DNA of 64,000 nucleotides from Azonexus sp. (GTDB taxonomy: Bacteria; Pseudomonadota; Gammaproteobacteria; Burkholderiales; Rhodocyclaceae): positions 186,001-250,000 of the forward strand of contig JAUYSK010000023.1 of the NCBI GenBank assembly GCA_030696345.1, read 5' to 3'. Position 1 is the first letter of the stretch. Each line of letters opens with the position of its first letter. The notes under the pieces were generated by a model. The model worked only from the letters and a program-made list of their open reading frames with translations, was not told the DNA's origin and searched no databases. The position numbers and the translations under genes were made by a program. Below, one piece after another: positions 57,047 to 64,000 of this stretch.

Positions 57047-57694
57047 ATGCCTTTATTCCACGACCCACAAGACTGCACGGCCTGCCCGCGCCTGGCTGAG
57101 CACCTCGCAAGCATCCGCCGGCGCGACCCGGACTGGCATGCGCTCCCGGTTCCCGCCTTTGGCTCGCTGGATGCCGAACTGCTTGTGGTTGGTCTGGGCC
57201 CGGGTGAAAGAGGGGCAAATCGCACGGGGCGGCCCTTCACTGGCGACGTGGCCGGCGAGTTGCTCTATCCGGCATTGCACCGATTTGGCTTTTCCAGTGC
57301 CGCCGAACCACTAGGCTCGGACAATTGGGCCAATCCTGCCATGCAGCTGAACAATTGCCGCATCACCAATGCCGTGCGCTGCCTGCCACCGGCCAACAAA
57401 CCGACCACCGCCGAAATTCGCCAGTGCAATGGCCACCTGAAGGCAGAACTGGCTGCAATGCCGCGTTTGAAAGTCATCATCGCGCTGGGCGCCATCGCCC
57501 ACCAGGCATTGCTCTGGAGCTACGGACTAAAGCTCAAGGAATTCGTTTTTGGCCACAACGTCAATCATGCCTTGCCGGATGGTCGCCTGCTTGTCGACAG
57601 CTACCATTGCAGCGGCTACAACTGGCGAACCGGACGGTTGTCGCGCGAAAGCTTCGAGGCAGTCTTTGCCGGCGTCAAAGCGCGGCTCGGATAA
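57047..57694 (+). CDS. Family 5 uracil-DNA glycosylase (UdgB-like)
   Basis: 215 residues. Motif A is GLGPGERGANRTGRPFTGD, the family 5 form, which lacks the polar catalytic residue of family 4; the C-terminal motif is SYHCSGYNWRTGRLS. Iron-sulfur cysteines begin at C10 and C13, with others in RITNAVRC and QCNGHL. ATG at 57047 matches the family start; the upstream frame overlaps earP. Family 5 enzymes also act on other deaminated bases. Divergent from earP with 24 bases between starts, so each promoter must lie in the other gene. Confidence 0.88.
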   Translation: MPLFHDPQDCTACPRLAEHLASIRRRDPDWHALPVPAFGSLDAELLVVGLGPGERGANRTGRPFTGDVAGELLYPALHRFGFSSAAEPLGSDNWANPAMQLNNCRITNAVRCLPPANKPTTAEIRQCNGHLKAELAAMPRLKVIIALGAIAHQALLWSYGLKLKEFVFGHNVNHALPDGRLLVDSYHCSGYNWRTGRLSRESFEAVFAGVKARLG

Positions 57695-57706
57695 TCTCTC
57701 GCGACC

Positions 57707-59518
57707 ATGAGTTTTGATGCCAAGGCATTTCTTGCCTCGCTGACCGAACTGCCGGGGGTTTACCGGATGCTCAATGACGTTGGCGCTGTGTTATACGTCG
57801 GCAAGGCCAAGAACCTGAAGAAACGGGTCGCCTCGTATTTTCGCGAAAACCTCTCCAGCCCTCGTATTGCGCACATGGTCAGCCAGATCGGTGCCATCGA
57901 AACCACCTCGACACGAACCGAGGCCGAGGCGCTGTTGCTGGAAAACAACCTGATCAAGTCGCTCTCGCCGCGTTACAACATCCTCTTTCGCGACGACAAA
58001 TCCTACCCCTACATTGTCGTTACCAAAGGCAAATTCCCCAGGCTAGGCTTCTATCGCGGCAATCCGGACCGCAAGGCTGATTATTTCGGCCCCTATCCTT
58101 CATCCTGGGCAGTGCGTGACAGCATTCACCTGCTGCAAAAGATGTTTCGGCTTCGTACCTGTGAAGATACGGTTTTTGCCAATCGTTCGCGCCCCTGTCT
58201 GCTCTATCAGATCAAGCGCTGCAGTGGCTCGTGCGTTGGCCACATCTCAGCCGAAGATTACGCGATCGATGTGCAACTGGCCTCGATGTTCCTGCTCGGC
58301 AAGCAGCAGGAAGTTACCAAGCGGCTGAGCGATGCCATGGAGCAGGCATCAAGTCGCCTGGCCTTCGAACTGGCGGCAATCTATCGCGATCAGATACAGT
58401 CGTTACGGCAAATTCAGGAAAAGCAATACGTGTCCAGCAGCAAGGGCGAAGACGTCGATATTATCGTTGCGCTCAAGGAGGCAGGGCAGTTGTGCGTCAA
58501 TCTCGCCATGGTTCGTGGCGGCAGGCATCTCGGCGACCGTCCGCTTTTTCCAGTCAATGCCGGGGAGTCATCGACGGCGGATGCCGTCGCTGCCTTCATC
58601 CGCCAGCACTATGCTGCCCATCCTTCACCCGCCCGGCTACTTGCCTTGCCGCTACCAAATCCGGAAGAGATGGCGGAAACCGAATCAACCCTGGCAGAAC
58701 TGGCTGGCCGCCCAGTGCCGATACAGGAAGCACGCTCAGTCCTGCACAAGGCCTGGATCGATATGGCGCAGCAGAACGGACGCCTTGCCATTCTCGCCCG
58801 CAATCAGGCCACCGCCCAGCAAGAGCAACGCCTGGCAGCCCTGCAGGAAGCCTTGCGACATCCGGAGCCAATTGCCCGAATCGATTGCTTCGATATCAGT
58901 CACACGATGGGCGAGGCTGCCGTGGCTTCCTGCGTGGTCTACCACGGCAATGGCATGAAAAAATCCGATTACCGTCGCTTCAACATCAAGGATATTCAGC
59001 CCGGCGACGATTACGCGGCCATGCGACAGGCCGTAACTCGCCGCTACGACAGCATTGCGGGCGGCGAGGGGATAGCGCCGGATCTGATCCTGATCGACGG
59101 AGGCAAAGGGCAGGTTAGTTCAGCTTATAACGCCTTGGCTGATCTTGGTCTGGCGCATTTGCTCATGTTTGGCGTGGCAAAAGGCGAAGGTCGCAAGCCC
59201 GGACTTGAAACGCTTATTTTTCCGAACGGTCGGGAGCCGCTACAATTGCCGCCAGAACATCCGGCGCTGCATCTGATTCAGGAAATTCGCGACGAAGCCC
59301 ACCGTTTTGCCATCACTGGACACCGCGCCCAGCGCGGCAAAGCGAGAAAGACTTCGAAACTCGAAAGCCTCCCCGGGATCGGCCCAGCCCGCCGGAAAGC
59401 ACTGGTTTCAAGGTTTGGCGGACTGGCTGGCGTACTCACAGCCAGCGCCGAACAACTGACTGAAGTCCCCGGTATTAGCCGGGAAATGGCCGACAAAATA
59501 TATTCCGCATTACACTGA
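57707..59518 (+). CDS. uvrC: Excinuclease ABC subunit UvrC
   Basis: Dual-incision nuclease of excision repair. GIY-YIG domain (LPGVYRMLNDVGAVLYVGKA) at 13-95, a cysteine cluster region (C...CLLYQIKRCSGSC), UVR domain near 205-240, RNase H-like nuclease with DCFDISHTMGEAAVAS and LILIDGGKGQVSSA, and C-terminal helix-hairpin-helix motifs. 603 residues. Followed three bases later by pgsA. Confidence 0.97.
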   Translation: MSFDAKAFLASLTELPGVYRMLNDVGAVLYVGKAKNLKKRVASYFRENLSSPRIAHMVSQIGAIETTSTRTEAEALLLENNLIKSLSPRYNILFRDDKSYPYIVVTKGKFPRLGFYRGNPDRKADYFGPYPSSWAVRDSIHLLQKMFRLRTCEDTVFANRSRPCLLYQIKRCSGSCVGHISAEDYAIDVQLASMFLLGKQQEVTKRLSDAMEQASSRLAFELAAIYRDQIQSLRQIQEKQYVSSSKGEDVDIIVALKEAGQLCVNLAMVRGGRHLGDRPLFPVNAGESSTADAVAAFIRQHYAAHPSPARLLALPLPNPEEMAETESTLAELAGRPVPIQEARSVLHKAWIDMAQQNGRLAILARNQATAQQEQRLAALQEALRHPEPIARIDCFDISHTMGEAAVASCVVYHGNGMKKSDYRRFNIKDIQPGDDYAAMRQAVTRRYDSIAGGEGIAPDLILIDGGKGQVSSAYNALADLGLAHLLMFGVAKGEGRKPGLETLIFPNGREPLQLPPEHPALHLIQEIRDEAHRFAITGHRAQRGKARKTSKLESLPGIGPARRKALVSRFGGLAGVLTASAEQLTEVPGISREMADKIYSALH

Positions 59519-59521
59519 CAC

Positions 59522-60103
59522 ATGCCCCTAAATATACCCATTCTTCTGACCTGGCTCAGGATCTTAGCGATACCGCTACTGATCACGGTTTATTTCATGC
59601 CGGCAGGGTGGGCAACGCCAGAAGAACGGGATGTTGCGGCAACACTTATTTTTGTCGCTGCCGCGATTACTGACTGGGCAGACGGCTACCTCGCCAGAAT
59701 GCTCGACCAGACATCAGCCTTTGGTGCCTTTCTCGATCCGGTTGCCGACAAACTGATGGTGGCGGCTGCATTGATCGTTCTTGTTCAGCTTGGCCGAGCT
59801 GACGCCATTGTCGCTACCATCATCATCGGCCGGGAAATCACCATTTCCGCATTGCGAGAGTGGATGGCCAAAATTGGTGCCGCCAAGAGTGTCGCCGTCT
59901 CGCTCCTCGGCAAGATCAAGACTGCTGCCCAGATGGCTGCCATCCCTTTACTCCTGTATCACGTGCCGCTGTTCGGCATTGATGTTCGTTTGCTGGGGAA
60001 CTGGTTGATCTGGATCGCTGCCTTGTTGACACTGTGGTCCATGGGGTACTACCTGCGTATGGCCTGGCCGGAAATTGCCAAACGCAGCGCTGAAAAACAT
60101 TAG
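59522..60103 (+). CDS. pgsA: CDP-diacylglycerol-glycerol-3-phosphate phosphatidyltransferase
   Basis: Makes phosphatidylglycerophosphate in the inner membrane. CDP-alcohol motif DWADGYLARMLD...GAFLDPVADKLM. About five hydrophobic segments. 193 residues. Order uvrC-pgsA followed by Gly, Cys and Leu tRNAs is the same as in E. coli. Confidence 0.96.
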   Translation: MPLNIPILLTWLRILAIPLLITVYFMPAGWATPEERDVAATLIFVAAAITDWADGYLARMLDQTSAFGAFLDPVADKLMVAAALIVLVQLGRADAIVATIIIGREITISALREWMAKIGAAKSVAVSLLGKIKTAAQMAAIPLLLYHVPLFGIDVRLLGNWLIWIAALLTLWSMGYYLRMAWPEIAKRSAEKH

Positions 60104-60109
60104 CGGATG

Positions 60110-60137
60110 TTGACAAGTCCCTTGGTGCGTCTATAAT
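60110..60137 (+). promoter_or_regulatory. Consensus promoter of the tRNA cluster
   Basis: TTGACA (60110-60115), 16-base spacer, TATAAT (60132-60137), then GCGCGC at the start site, a stringent-control type discriminator. Both hexamers match consensus exactly. Confidence 0.92.
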
Positions 60138-60153
60138 GCGCGCTCTGTTTGAC

Positions 60154-60229
60154 GCGGCAGTAGCTCAGTTGGTAGAGCGCAACCTTGCCAAGGTTGAGGT
60201 CGAGAGTTCGAGACTCTTCTGCCGCTCCA
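60154..60229 (+). tRNA. tRNA-Gly (GCC), copy 1
   Basis: 76 nt. Acceptor GCGGCAG with CTGCCGC, anticodon GCC at 60187-60189, T-arm GAGTTCGAGACTC, encoded CCA. Identical to copy 2 at 60369-60444. Confidence 0.97.
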
Positions 60230-60286
60230 GTTTTGCTGAAAGAAACATAGTGTTCTTTCTTGTTGTATCGCATAATTTGTAGGCAC

Positions 60287-60360
60287 GGCGCGATAGCAAA
60301 GCGGTTATGCACCGGATTGCAAATCCGTGTAGGTCGGTTCGACTCCGGCTCGCGCCTCCA
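60287..60360 (+). tRNA. tRNA-Cys (GCA)
   Basis: 74 nt. Acceptor GGCGCGA with TCGCGCC, anticodon GCA at 60319-60321, T-arm GGTCGGTTCGACTCCGG region, discriminator T and encoded CCA. Confidence 0.97.
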
Positions 60361-60368
60361 AGAATTAC

Positions 60369-60444
60369 GCGGCAGTAGCTCAGTTGGTAGAGCGCAACCT
60401 TGCCAAGGTTGAGGTCGAGAGTTCGAGACTCTTCTGCCGCTCCA
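60369..60444 (+). tRNA. tRNA-Gly (GCC), copy 2
   Basis: 76 nt, base-for-base the same as copy 1; anticodon GCC at 60402-60404, encoded CCA. Eight bases after tRNA-Cys. Confidence 0.97.
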
Positions 60445-60451
60445 AAATACG

Positions 60452-60481
60452 AAGGGAAAGCGCTTGGCGCTTTCCCTTTTT
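60452..60481 (+). terminator. Terminator after the Gly-Cys-Gly tRNAs
   Basis: AAGGGAAAGCGC, loop TTG, GCGCTTTCCCTT and a run of T. A 12-bp stem; separates the first three tRNAs from tRNA-Leu. Confidence 0.85.
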
Positions 60482-60500
60482 CGTATCGGGACACCACCGA

Positions 60501-60506
60501 TATAAT
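60501..60506 (+). promoter_or_regulatory. -10 element before tRNA-Leu
   Basis: Perfect TATAAT ten bases before tRNA-Leu; the -35 position falls in the T tail of the terminator (TTTTCG) and is poor. Suggests tRNA-Leu has its own start. Confidence 0.4.
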
Positions 60507-60515
60507 CAACAGTCC

Positions 60516-60601
60516 GCCCGGGTGGTGAAATCGGTAGACACAAGAGACTTAAAATCTCTCGCCTTTCAGGTGTACGGGTTCAAGTCCCGTCCCGGGCACC
60601 A
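60516..60601 (+). tRNA. tRNA-Leu (TAA)
   Basis: 86 nt with the long class II variable arm. Acceptor GCCCGGG with CCCGGGC, anticodon TAA at 60550-60552, T-arm CGGGTTCAAGTCCCG, discriminator A and encoded CCA. Corresponds in place and anticodon to leuZ of E. coli. Confidence 0.97.
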
Positions 60602-60611
60602 GGACAAATTG

Positions 60612-61073
60612 ATGATTATTTATGACCTTTGTTGTGACAACGGCCACCGGTTTGAAGGGTGGTTTCAGAGTGCTACTGATTTCGAGGCGCAACAAGAGCG
60701 TCATTTAATCTGCTGTCCGCAGTGCGATACTCATGCTGTAAAGCGCGTTCCTTCTGCAGTATCCATCGGCTCACATCGGACTGATGAGAGCAGGCATGAA
60801 TCGTCCAGCAACGCAACGAGCGGGGCCAGCACTGCGATGATGCCTGCTGGCACACAGGCGATGGCCATGTATCGGCAATTGGTACAGGCGATGGTTAGCA
60901 ACTGCGAAGACGTCGGTCACTCGTTCGTCGAGGAAGCACGCAAAATCCATTACAACGAAGCGCCAGAACGGCCTATCCGCGGCAATGCTACGGAAGAGGA
61001 ATGTGAGGCCTTAAGTGAAGAGGGAATAGCGATCCTGCGTTTGCATAACATCAAGGAAGAAGATCTGAACTGA
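60612..61073 (+). CDS. DUF1178 family protein
   Basis: 153 residues, function unknown. N-terminal CCDNGHRFEGWFQS and a CPQC pair suggest a small zinc-binding module (CxxC at the start region and CCPQC); a low-complexity Ser/Thr/Ala linker follows, then the conserved helical HSFVEEARKIHYNEAPER...IRGNATEEE. ATG at 60612; the upstream frame runs through the tRNA genes. The AGGA ribosome site begins in the last base of tRNA-Leu. Confidence 0.88.
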   Translation: MIIYDLCCDNGHRFEGWFQSATDFEAQQERHLICCPQCDTHAVKRVPSAVSIGSHRTDESRHESSSNATSGASTAMMPAGTQAMAMYRQLVQAMVSNCEDVGHSFVEEARKIHYNEAPERPIRGNATEEECEALSEEGIAILRLHNIKEEDLN

Positions 61074-61479
61074 CCTTCTTTTTAATGTTCATTTATAAGT
61101 TTACATAATACAAATTATGCGAACTTGCGTAGCCAGGCTTTCCACTCCAAAATTGATGCCTGTGTCAGGCCAACCAAATTTCAGTAACTCACTTCATATT
61201 TTGCTATCCATGCTTTTGGCAACCAGACAATGTAATAAACCCGAGACTTCATGAAAGAATGATCCAACCCGATGTCTGGGTCAGGTTTTCCAAAAACAAT
61301 TGATGCGATGCCAAGCAAGGTGTGAGTGTGGATAAAGCTATTCTCGGGTTGCGGTCCACGTGTATGCCGCTGCTCCATTGGCAAAGCAATGACCGCTATG
61401 CCCTTCAAACTGGCCGGCTCATTGTGAATGAGGCCAGATCGCCGGGCGTTCCCAGCATCACCAAGCATGCAATGCCGGT
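61074..61479. other. 406-base gap, possibly a gene remnant
   Basis: The first 50 bases are A/T-rich and hold a small inverted repeat (CATAAT...ATTATG, 61104-61119). From 61181 to 61468 the minus strand has an open frame of 95 residues starting MLGDAGNARRSG and ending AWIAKYEVSY, with a protein-like composition but no ribosome site and no family I recognise. It may be a remnant or a short orphan gene. Confidence 0.35.
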
Positions 61480-63039
61480 GTGCGCTTGAAGTCCATTGAA
61501 TCCGACTCAGCCCCGAAACTGCCAACCGATCCGTTGCCGGTGTCTGCGATGGATGCTTCTGCCTTAGTCCTGCAGCACGTTCGTCGCACAAGCCCCCAGC
61601 GCGGAAAACTCTTTCTTCCACTTCTCCTGTCTTTGCTGGCCCATGCGCTGATATTGAGTCTGACTTTCGGCGGTCAGGAATTTGGGCTTCCCGGTTTTGC
61701 CTTCCCTTGGCAGGAACGGCGGATTGAGGCGCCTGATCTGCGTATCCTGCTCGCTCCGATGCAGAGCACAGAAGCAAAGCCAGCAATGGTGCCGCCTCCC
61801 CTGCCCTTGCCACCGGAATTGATCGAGCCAACTGTTGTCGCTGGTCCGGTACTCGTGACGTTCAAGTCTCCTGAGCAGCCGCCGAATCGGCCAGCCCCGA
61901 AGATCGTCTTCCCGAGTGTGCCGATGGTGAAAGACAGACCTAGGCCAAAAGCGGCAATCATTCCAACTCCCACAAACGCGCTTCCTGATGTGCTTGTTGA
62001 TGCGCCGCGTCCGCCAAAAGCCTTTCCCGCAGTGATCGCTCTGGATAAATCCAAGGAGGCTGACTTCTTCGTGCCTCCCGCGCCATTGGAGTCATCGGAT
62101 GTCATCTCAGTAGAGCCAGGAGATTCTGGCGGGGCAGCGCAGGCACGAGTCGACCAACGGGCTAGGGAGCAAATCGCCGAGGAAGCGGCTCGGGCAGAGT
62201 CTGAACGACGGGAAGCTGAACGTCAGGAGAACGCACGGCAGGCTGCAACTCGCGAAGAGTCGGCGAAGAAAGAGGCAGCCCGCCAGGAAGCGGCTCGGGC
62301 AGAATCTGAACGACGGGAAGCCGAACGTCAGGAGAGCGCACGACAGGCTGCAACTCGCGAAGAGTCGGCGAAGAAGGAAGCAGCCCGCCAGGAAGCGGCT
62401 CGGGCTGAGTCTGAACGACGGGAAGCCGAACATCAGGAGAACGCACGACAGGCAGCGACTCGCGAGGAGTTGGCGAAGAAGGAAGCCGCTCGCCAGGAAG
62501 CGAGCCGCGCAGAGTCTGAACGTCAGGAAAACGCACGGCAAGCCACTGCCCGACAGGAGGCAGCGCGAAAGGAGGATGATGCCAGACGGGACGCTGCGCG
62601 GCGGGCAATGGGAAAACAACTGGATGAGGAAGCCGCCCGCCGTGAAGCAGTTCAGGCGGCAAGAGATCGCTCACCATCGTCGAGTGGCCTGCGCCGAGTG
62701 CGGCTATTCGGGCGTTCCGACCCAAACGCGGAAGTCATTCTGTACGCGGAAGCTTGGAGCCGGAAGATCTACTTCAGTATGGCGTTCGACATTGTGCGCG
62801 AACCAGCGAAGCAGCCTCACACCGACCCTACTGTGACGGTGGCCATTCGGAGCGACGGCTCAGTCGAATCCGTGACATTTGTTCGCTCCAGCGGCGTGGC
62901 CGCCATTGATGACGCCATACGACGCATCATACAAAACCAGACCCCTTATCTGCCGTTCCAACCGGGACTGGCCCGCGACTTTGATGTGATCGAGATCCGC
63001 CGGACCTGGCACTTCGACACAGCCATTCGGCTGTACTGA
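61480..63039 (+). CDS. TonB/TolA-like energy-transducing protein with tandem repeats
   Basis: 519 residues. A short cytoplasmic head, one helix at about 43-64 (LFLPLLLSLLAHALILSLTF), a Pro-rich stretch (about 90-200), a charged Ala/Glu/Arg helical region (220-405) containing a 35-residue tandem repeat, and a C-terminal TonB_C-like domain (VTVAIRSDGSVESVTFVRSSG, YLPFQPGL). This is the TonB/TolA plan: a periplasm-spanning rod. No exbB/exbD or tolQR genes are adjacent. GTG at 61480 is used; ATG at 61549 is a credible alternative that starts nearer the helix. Confidence 0.75.
   Translation: MRLKSIESDSAPKLPTDPLPVSAMDASALVLQHVRRTSPQRGKLFLPLLLSLLAHALILSLTFGGQEFGLPGFAFPWQERRIEAPDLRILLAPMQSTEAKPAMVPPPLPLPPELIEPTVVAGPVLVTFKSPEQPPNRPAPKIVFPSVPMVKDRPRPKAAIIPTPTNALPDVLVDAPRPPKAFPAVIALDKSKEADFFVPPAPLESSDVISVEPGDSGGAAQARVDQRAREQIAEEAARAESERREAERQENARQAATREESAKKEAARQEAARAESERREAERQESARQAATREESAKKEAARQEAARAESERREAEHQENARQAATREELAKKEAARQEASRAESERQENARQATARQEAARKEDDARRDAARRAMGKQLDEEAARREAVQAARDRSPSSSGLRRVRLFGRSDPNAEVILYAEAWSRKIYFSMAFDIVREPAKQPHTDPTVTVAIRSDGSVESVTFVRSSGVAAIDDAIRRIIQNQTPYLPFQPGLARDFDVIEIRRTWHFDTAIRLY
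62182..62580 (+). repeat. 105-base tandem repeat inside the TonB-like gene
   Basis: Three full units begin at 62182, 62287 and 62392, each coding a 35-residue block that begins EAARAESERREAE; a fourth, starting at 62497, has lost four residues and decays by about 62580. Units 1-3 differ at only a few bases, so the expansion is recent and copy number may vary. Confidence 0.9.
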
Positions 63040-63061
63040 CGGCTAATCTGCAGAAATGCTG

Positions 63062-63994
63062 TTAGCGGCTGCTTCCCTTCCAGGTCGCCACGCAATTTTT
63101 CCTGAAATACTTTAAGGCCCGATCCATGTAGACATCCGGCATTTGCGGATCGTTGTCCGCCAAGTGAATTTCGGCATCCGGTCTTAAGTCTTGCGACCAC
63201 ATCGCCTTGAGGTCTTCTCTCTGTTCGAACGGCGCGTGTTCGTCAATAAATGACATTACAGCGTTTGAATCGAATCCAGTCTTGCGGAAGGATTCGATCA
63301 TGCTCTTGGCTTCCTTGAGCAAGGCTGATGCTTTCGGAGGGTGACCGGTGGCTATATTCAGGAAAATTGTCGCCAGAACTGCCGGATCATCCGCCTCTCC
63401 TTTGGTTATTCGTACCCATTCCCGAGCGACGAGTTTGTCGTAAGCGACCACATCATCTTCCGGCATCTCACGTATGAAGAAAGCCCCCTGCATTTCCGCG
63501 TTCAGGAGTTCATCGGCTGATTTTTCCGCCAACAACAGTCGCGGCAGCGAATCATCAATAAACTTCTGCATTGACTGGCGAGTCAGCACCTTGAACAGAT
63601 CAGGCGCGTCCCGAAGGAAGGCCTCGACTGCAACTTGTTTAGGTTTGAAGGATTTTTTGCGCAAACTTTCCACCAGCTTGATGAACTGGGTCTTTGAGGG
63701 CATTTCCAGCAACTTGGCGTTAGCAAACAGAACGAGCATGGCGGAGCGAATAAGCTCTTCAGCACTAAAATTCTCGTACTCTTCCTGCTTTGTGTTCATT
63801 TGTCGTGCCAACCAGTGGGCGAAATCAATCCGCATCTGGTTTTCCTGGCATTGCCTGACGCGTTCGCGATAGTTTGCAACGGACATTGGAAAGGCAAAGG
63901 ATCGCTCGTTGACGAAAAACTTTTGCTCCAGCGGATCTACCTTCCTTGGATGCAAACTGGTTTCGCTTGGCATCGCATGCAGGCGTTTCAGCAT
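63062..63994 (-). CDS. Unrecognised protein, possibly cut by the window edge
   Basis: 310 residues, mostly predicted helical, no signal peptide, membrane helix or known motif seen. Contains a repeated basic pattern (KKSFKPKQVAVEAF) and acidic stretches (MPEDDVVAYDKLVAREW). The frame stays open through base 64000, so the true start may lie outside; ATG at 63994 and at 63973 are both possible. It converges on the TonB-like gene with 22 bases between stops. I cannot assign a function. Confidence 0.6.
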   Translation of the reverse strand: MLKRLHAMPSETSLHPRKVDPLEQKFFVNERSFAFPMSVANYRERVRQCQENQMRIDFAHWLARQMNTKQEEYENFSAEELIRSAMLVLFANAKLLEMPSKTQFIKLVESLRKKSFKPKQVAVEAFLRDAPDLFKVLTRQSMQKFIDDSLPRLLLAEKSADELLNAEMQGAFFIREMPEDDVVAYDKLVAREWVRITKGEADDPAVLATIFLNIATGHPPKASALLKEAKSMIESFRKTGFDSNAVMSFIDEHAPFEQREDLKAMWSQDLRPDAEIHLADNDPQMPDVYMDRALKYFRKNCVATWKGSSR

Positions 63995-64000
63995 TTCGGA

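Noticed and set aside
60269-61121. 12-base inverted pair CGCATAATTTGT / ACAAATTATGCG flanking the tRNA-Leu and DUF1178 region
   Set aside because: A 12-base match is expected by chance many times in 64 kb, and no integrase or target duplication accompanies it, so it is not evidence of an integrated element.
1-64000. CRISPR array, insertion sequence or prophage
   Set aside because: No spaced direct repeats, transposase, integrase or phage structural gene was seen; the only sizeable tandem repeat is inside the TonB-like gene.

Overview
The window reads as a beta-proteobacterial chromosome, most likely from the Rhodocyclales (Dechloromonas/Azoarcus neighbourhood). This is an inference from gene order, from elongation factor P carrying Arg32 next to its rhamnosyltransferase earP, from the rpmF-plsX-fabHDG-acpP-fabF, lepA-lepB-rnc-era-recO-pdxJ-acpS-nagZ and uvrC-pgsA-tRNA runs, and from the many cyclic-di-GMP and stress-sensing genes. 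Almost everything is core chromosome. No insertion sequence, prophage, integrase, CRISPR array, rRNA or replication origin was seen.

Layout. 1-10.7 kb: rimI (start just off the left edge), a family 4 uracil-DNA glycosylase, lplT (minus), a LysR regulator, alr, radA, a GGDEF-EAL protein and a large FtsX-type permease. 10.7-15.6 kb: a signalling island with an RsbW-like anti-sigma kinase, a periplasmic FecR-domain protein, an OmpA-like lipoprotein, a CHASE2-PP2C phosphatase, a metallo-beta-lactamase-fold hydrolase and a STAS antagonist; together they look like a membrane-coupled partner-switching module. 15.6-25.5 kb: a YgiQ radical SAM protein, a group II truncated haemoglobin, typA, a PAS-GGDEF-EAL protein behind moaA, tRNA-Asn, and an AsmA-like protein with a cytoplasmic helix-turn-helix-like head. 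25.6-36.8 kb: aromatic/aspartate aminotransferase, uvrB, a low-molecular-weight phosphatase, rne, rluC, a HAD phosphatase, a Rieske protein, sppA, a tetrapyrrole-methylase-like protein and maf.

36.9-43 kb is the phospholipid/fatty-acid operon (yceD, rpmF, plsX, fabH, fabD, fabG, acpP, fabF). 43-47.9 kb: a YgfX-like membrane protein, nadB, then rpoE-rseC-degP-glutaredoxin-like gene; rseA and rseB are absent between rpoE and rseC. 47.9-55.3 kb: lepA, lepB, a DUF4845 protein, rnc, era, recO, pdxJ, acpS and nagZ, with the last six chained mostly by ATGA overlaps. 55.3-61.1 kb: efp and earP (minus), a family 5 uracil-DNA glycosylase, uvrC, pgsA, tRNAs Gly-Cys-Gly-Leu and a DUF1178 protein. 61.1-64 kb is the least ordinary stretch: a 400-base gap, a TonB-like protein with an in-frame 105-base tandem repeat, and an unrecognised minus-strand gene reaching the right edge.

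Several operon junctions carry intrinsic-terminator-like hairpins very close to the next start codon (rpmF/plsX, acpP/fabF, glutaredoxin-like/lepA), suggesting that transcript levels are stepped within otherwise continuous gene runs. The points most worth a second look are the partner-switching island, the rpoE operon without its anti-sigma genes, the AsmA protein with the helix-turn-helix-like head, a structured unannotated stretch beside tRNA-Asn, and the right-hand 3 kb.
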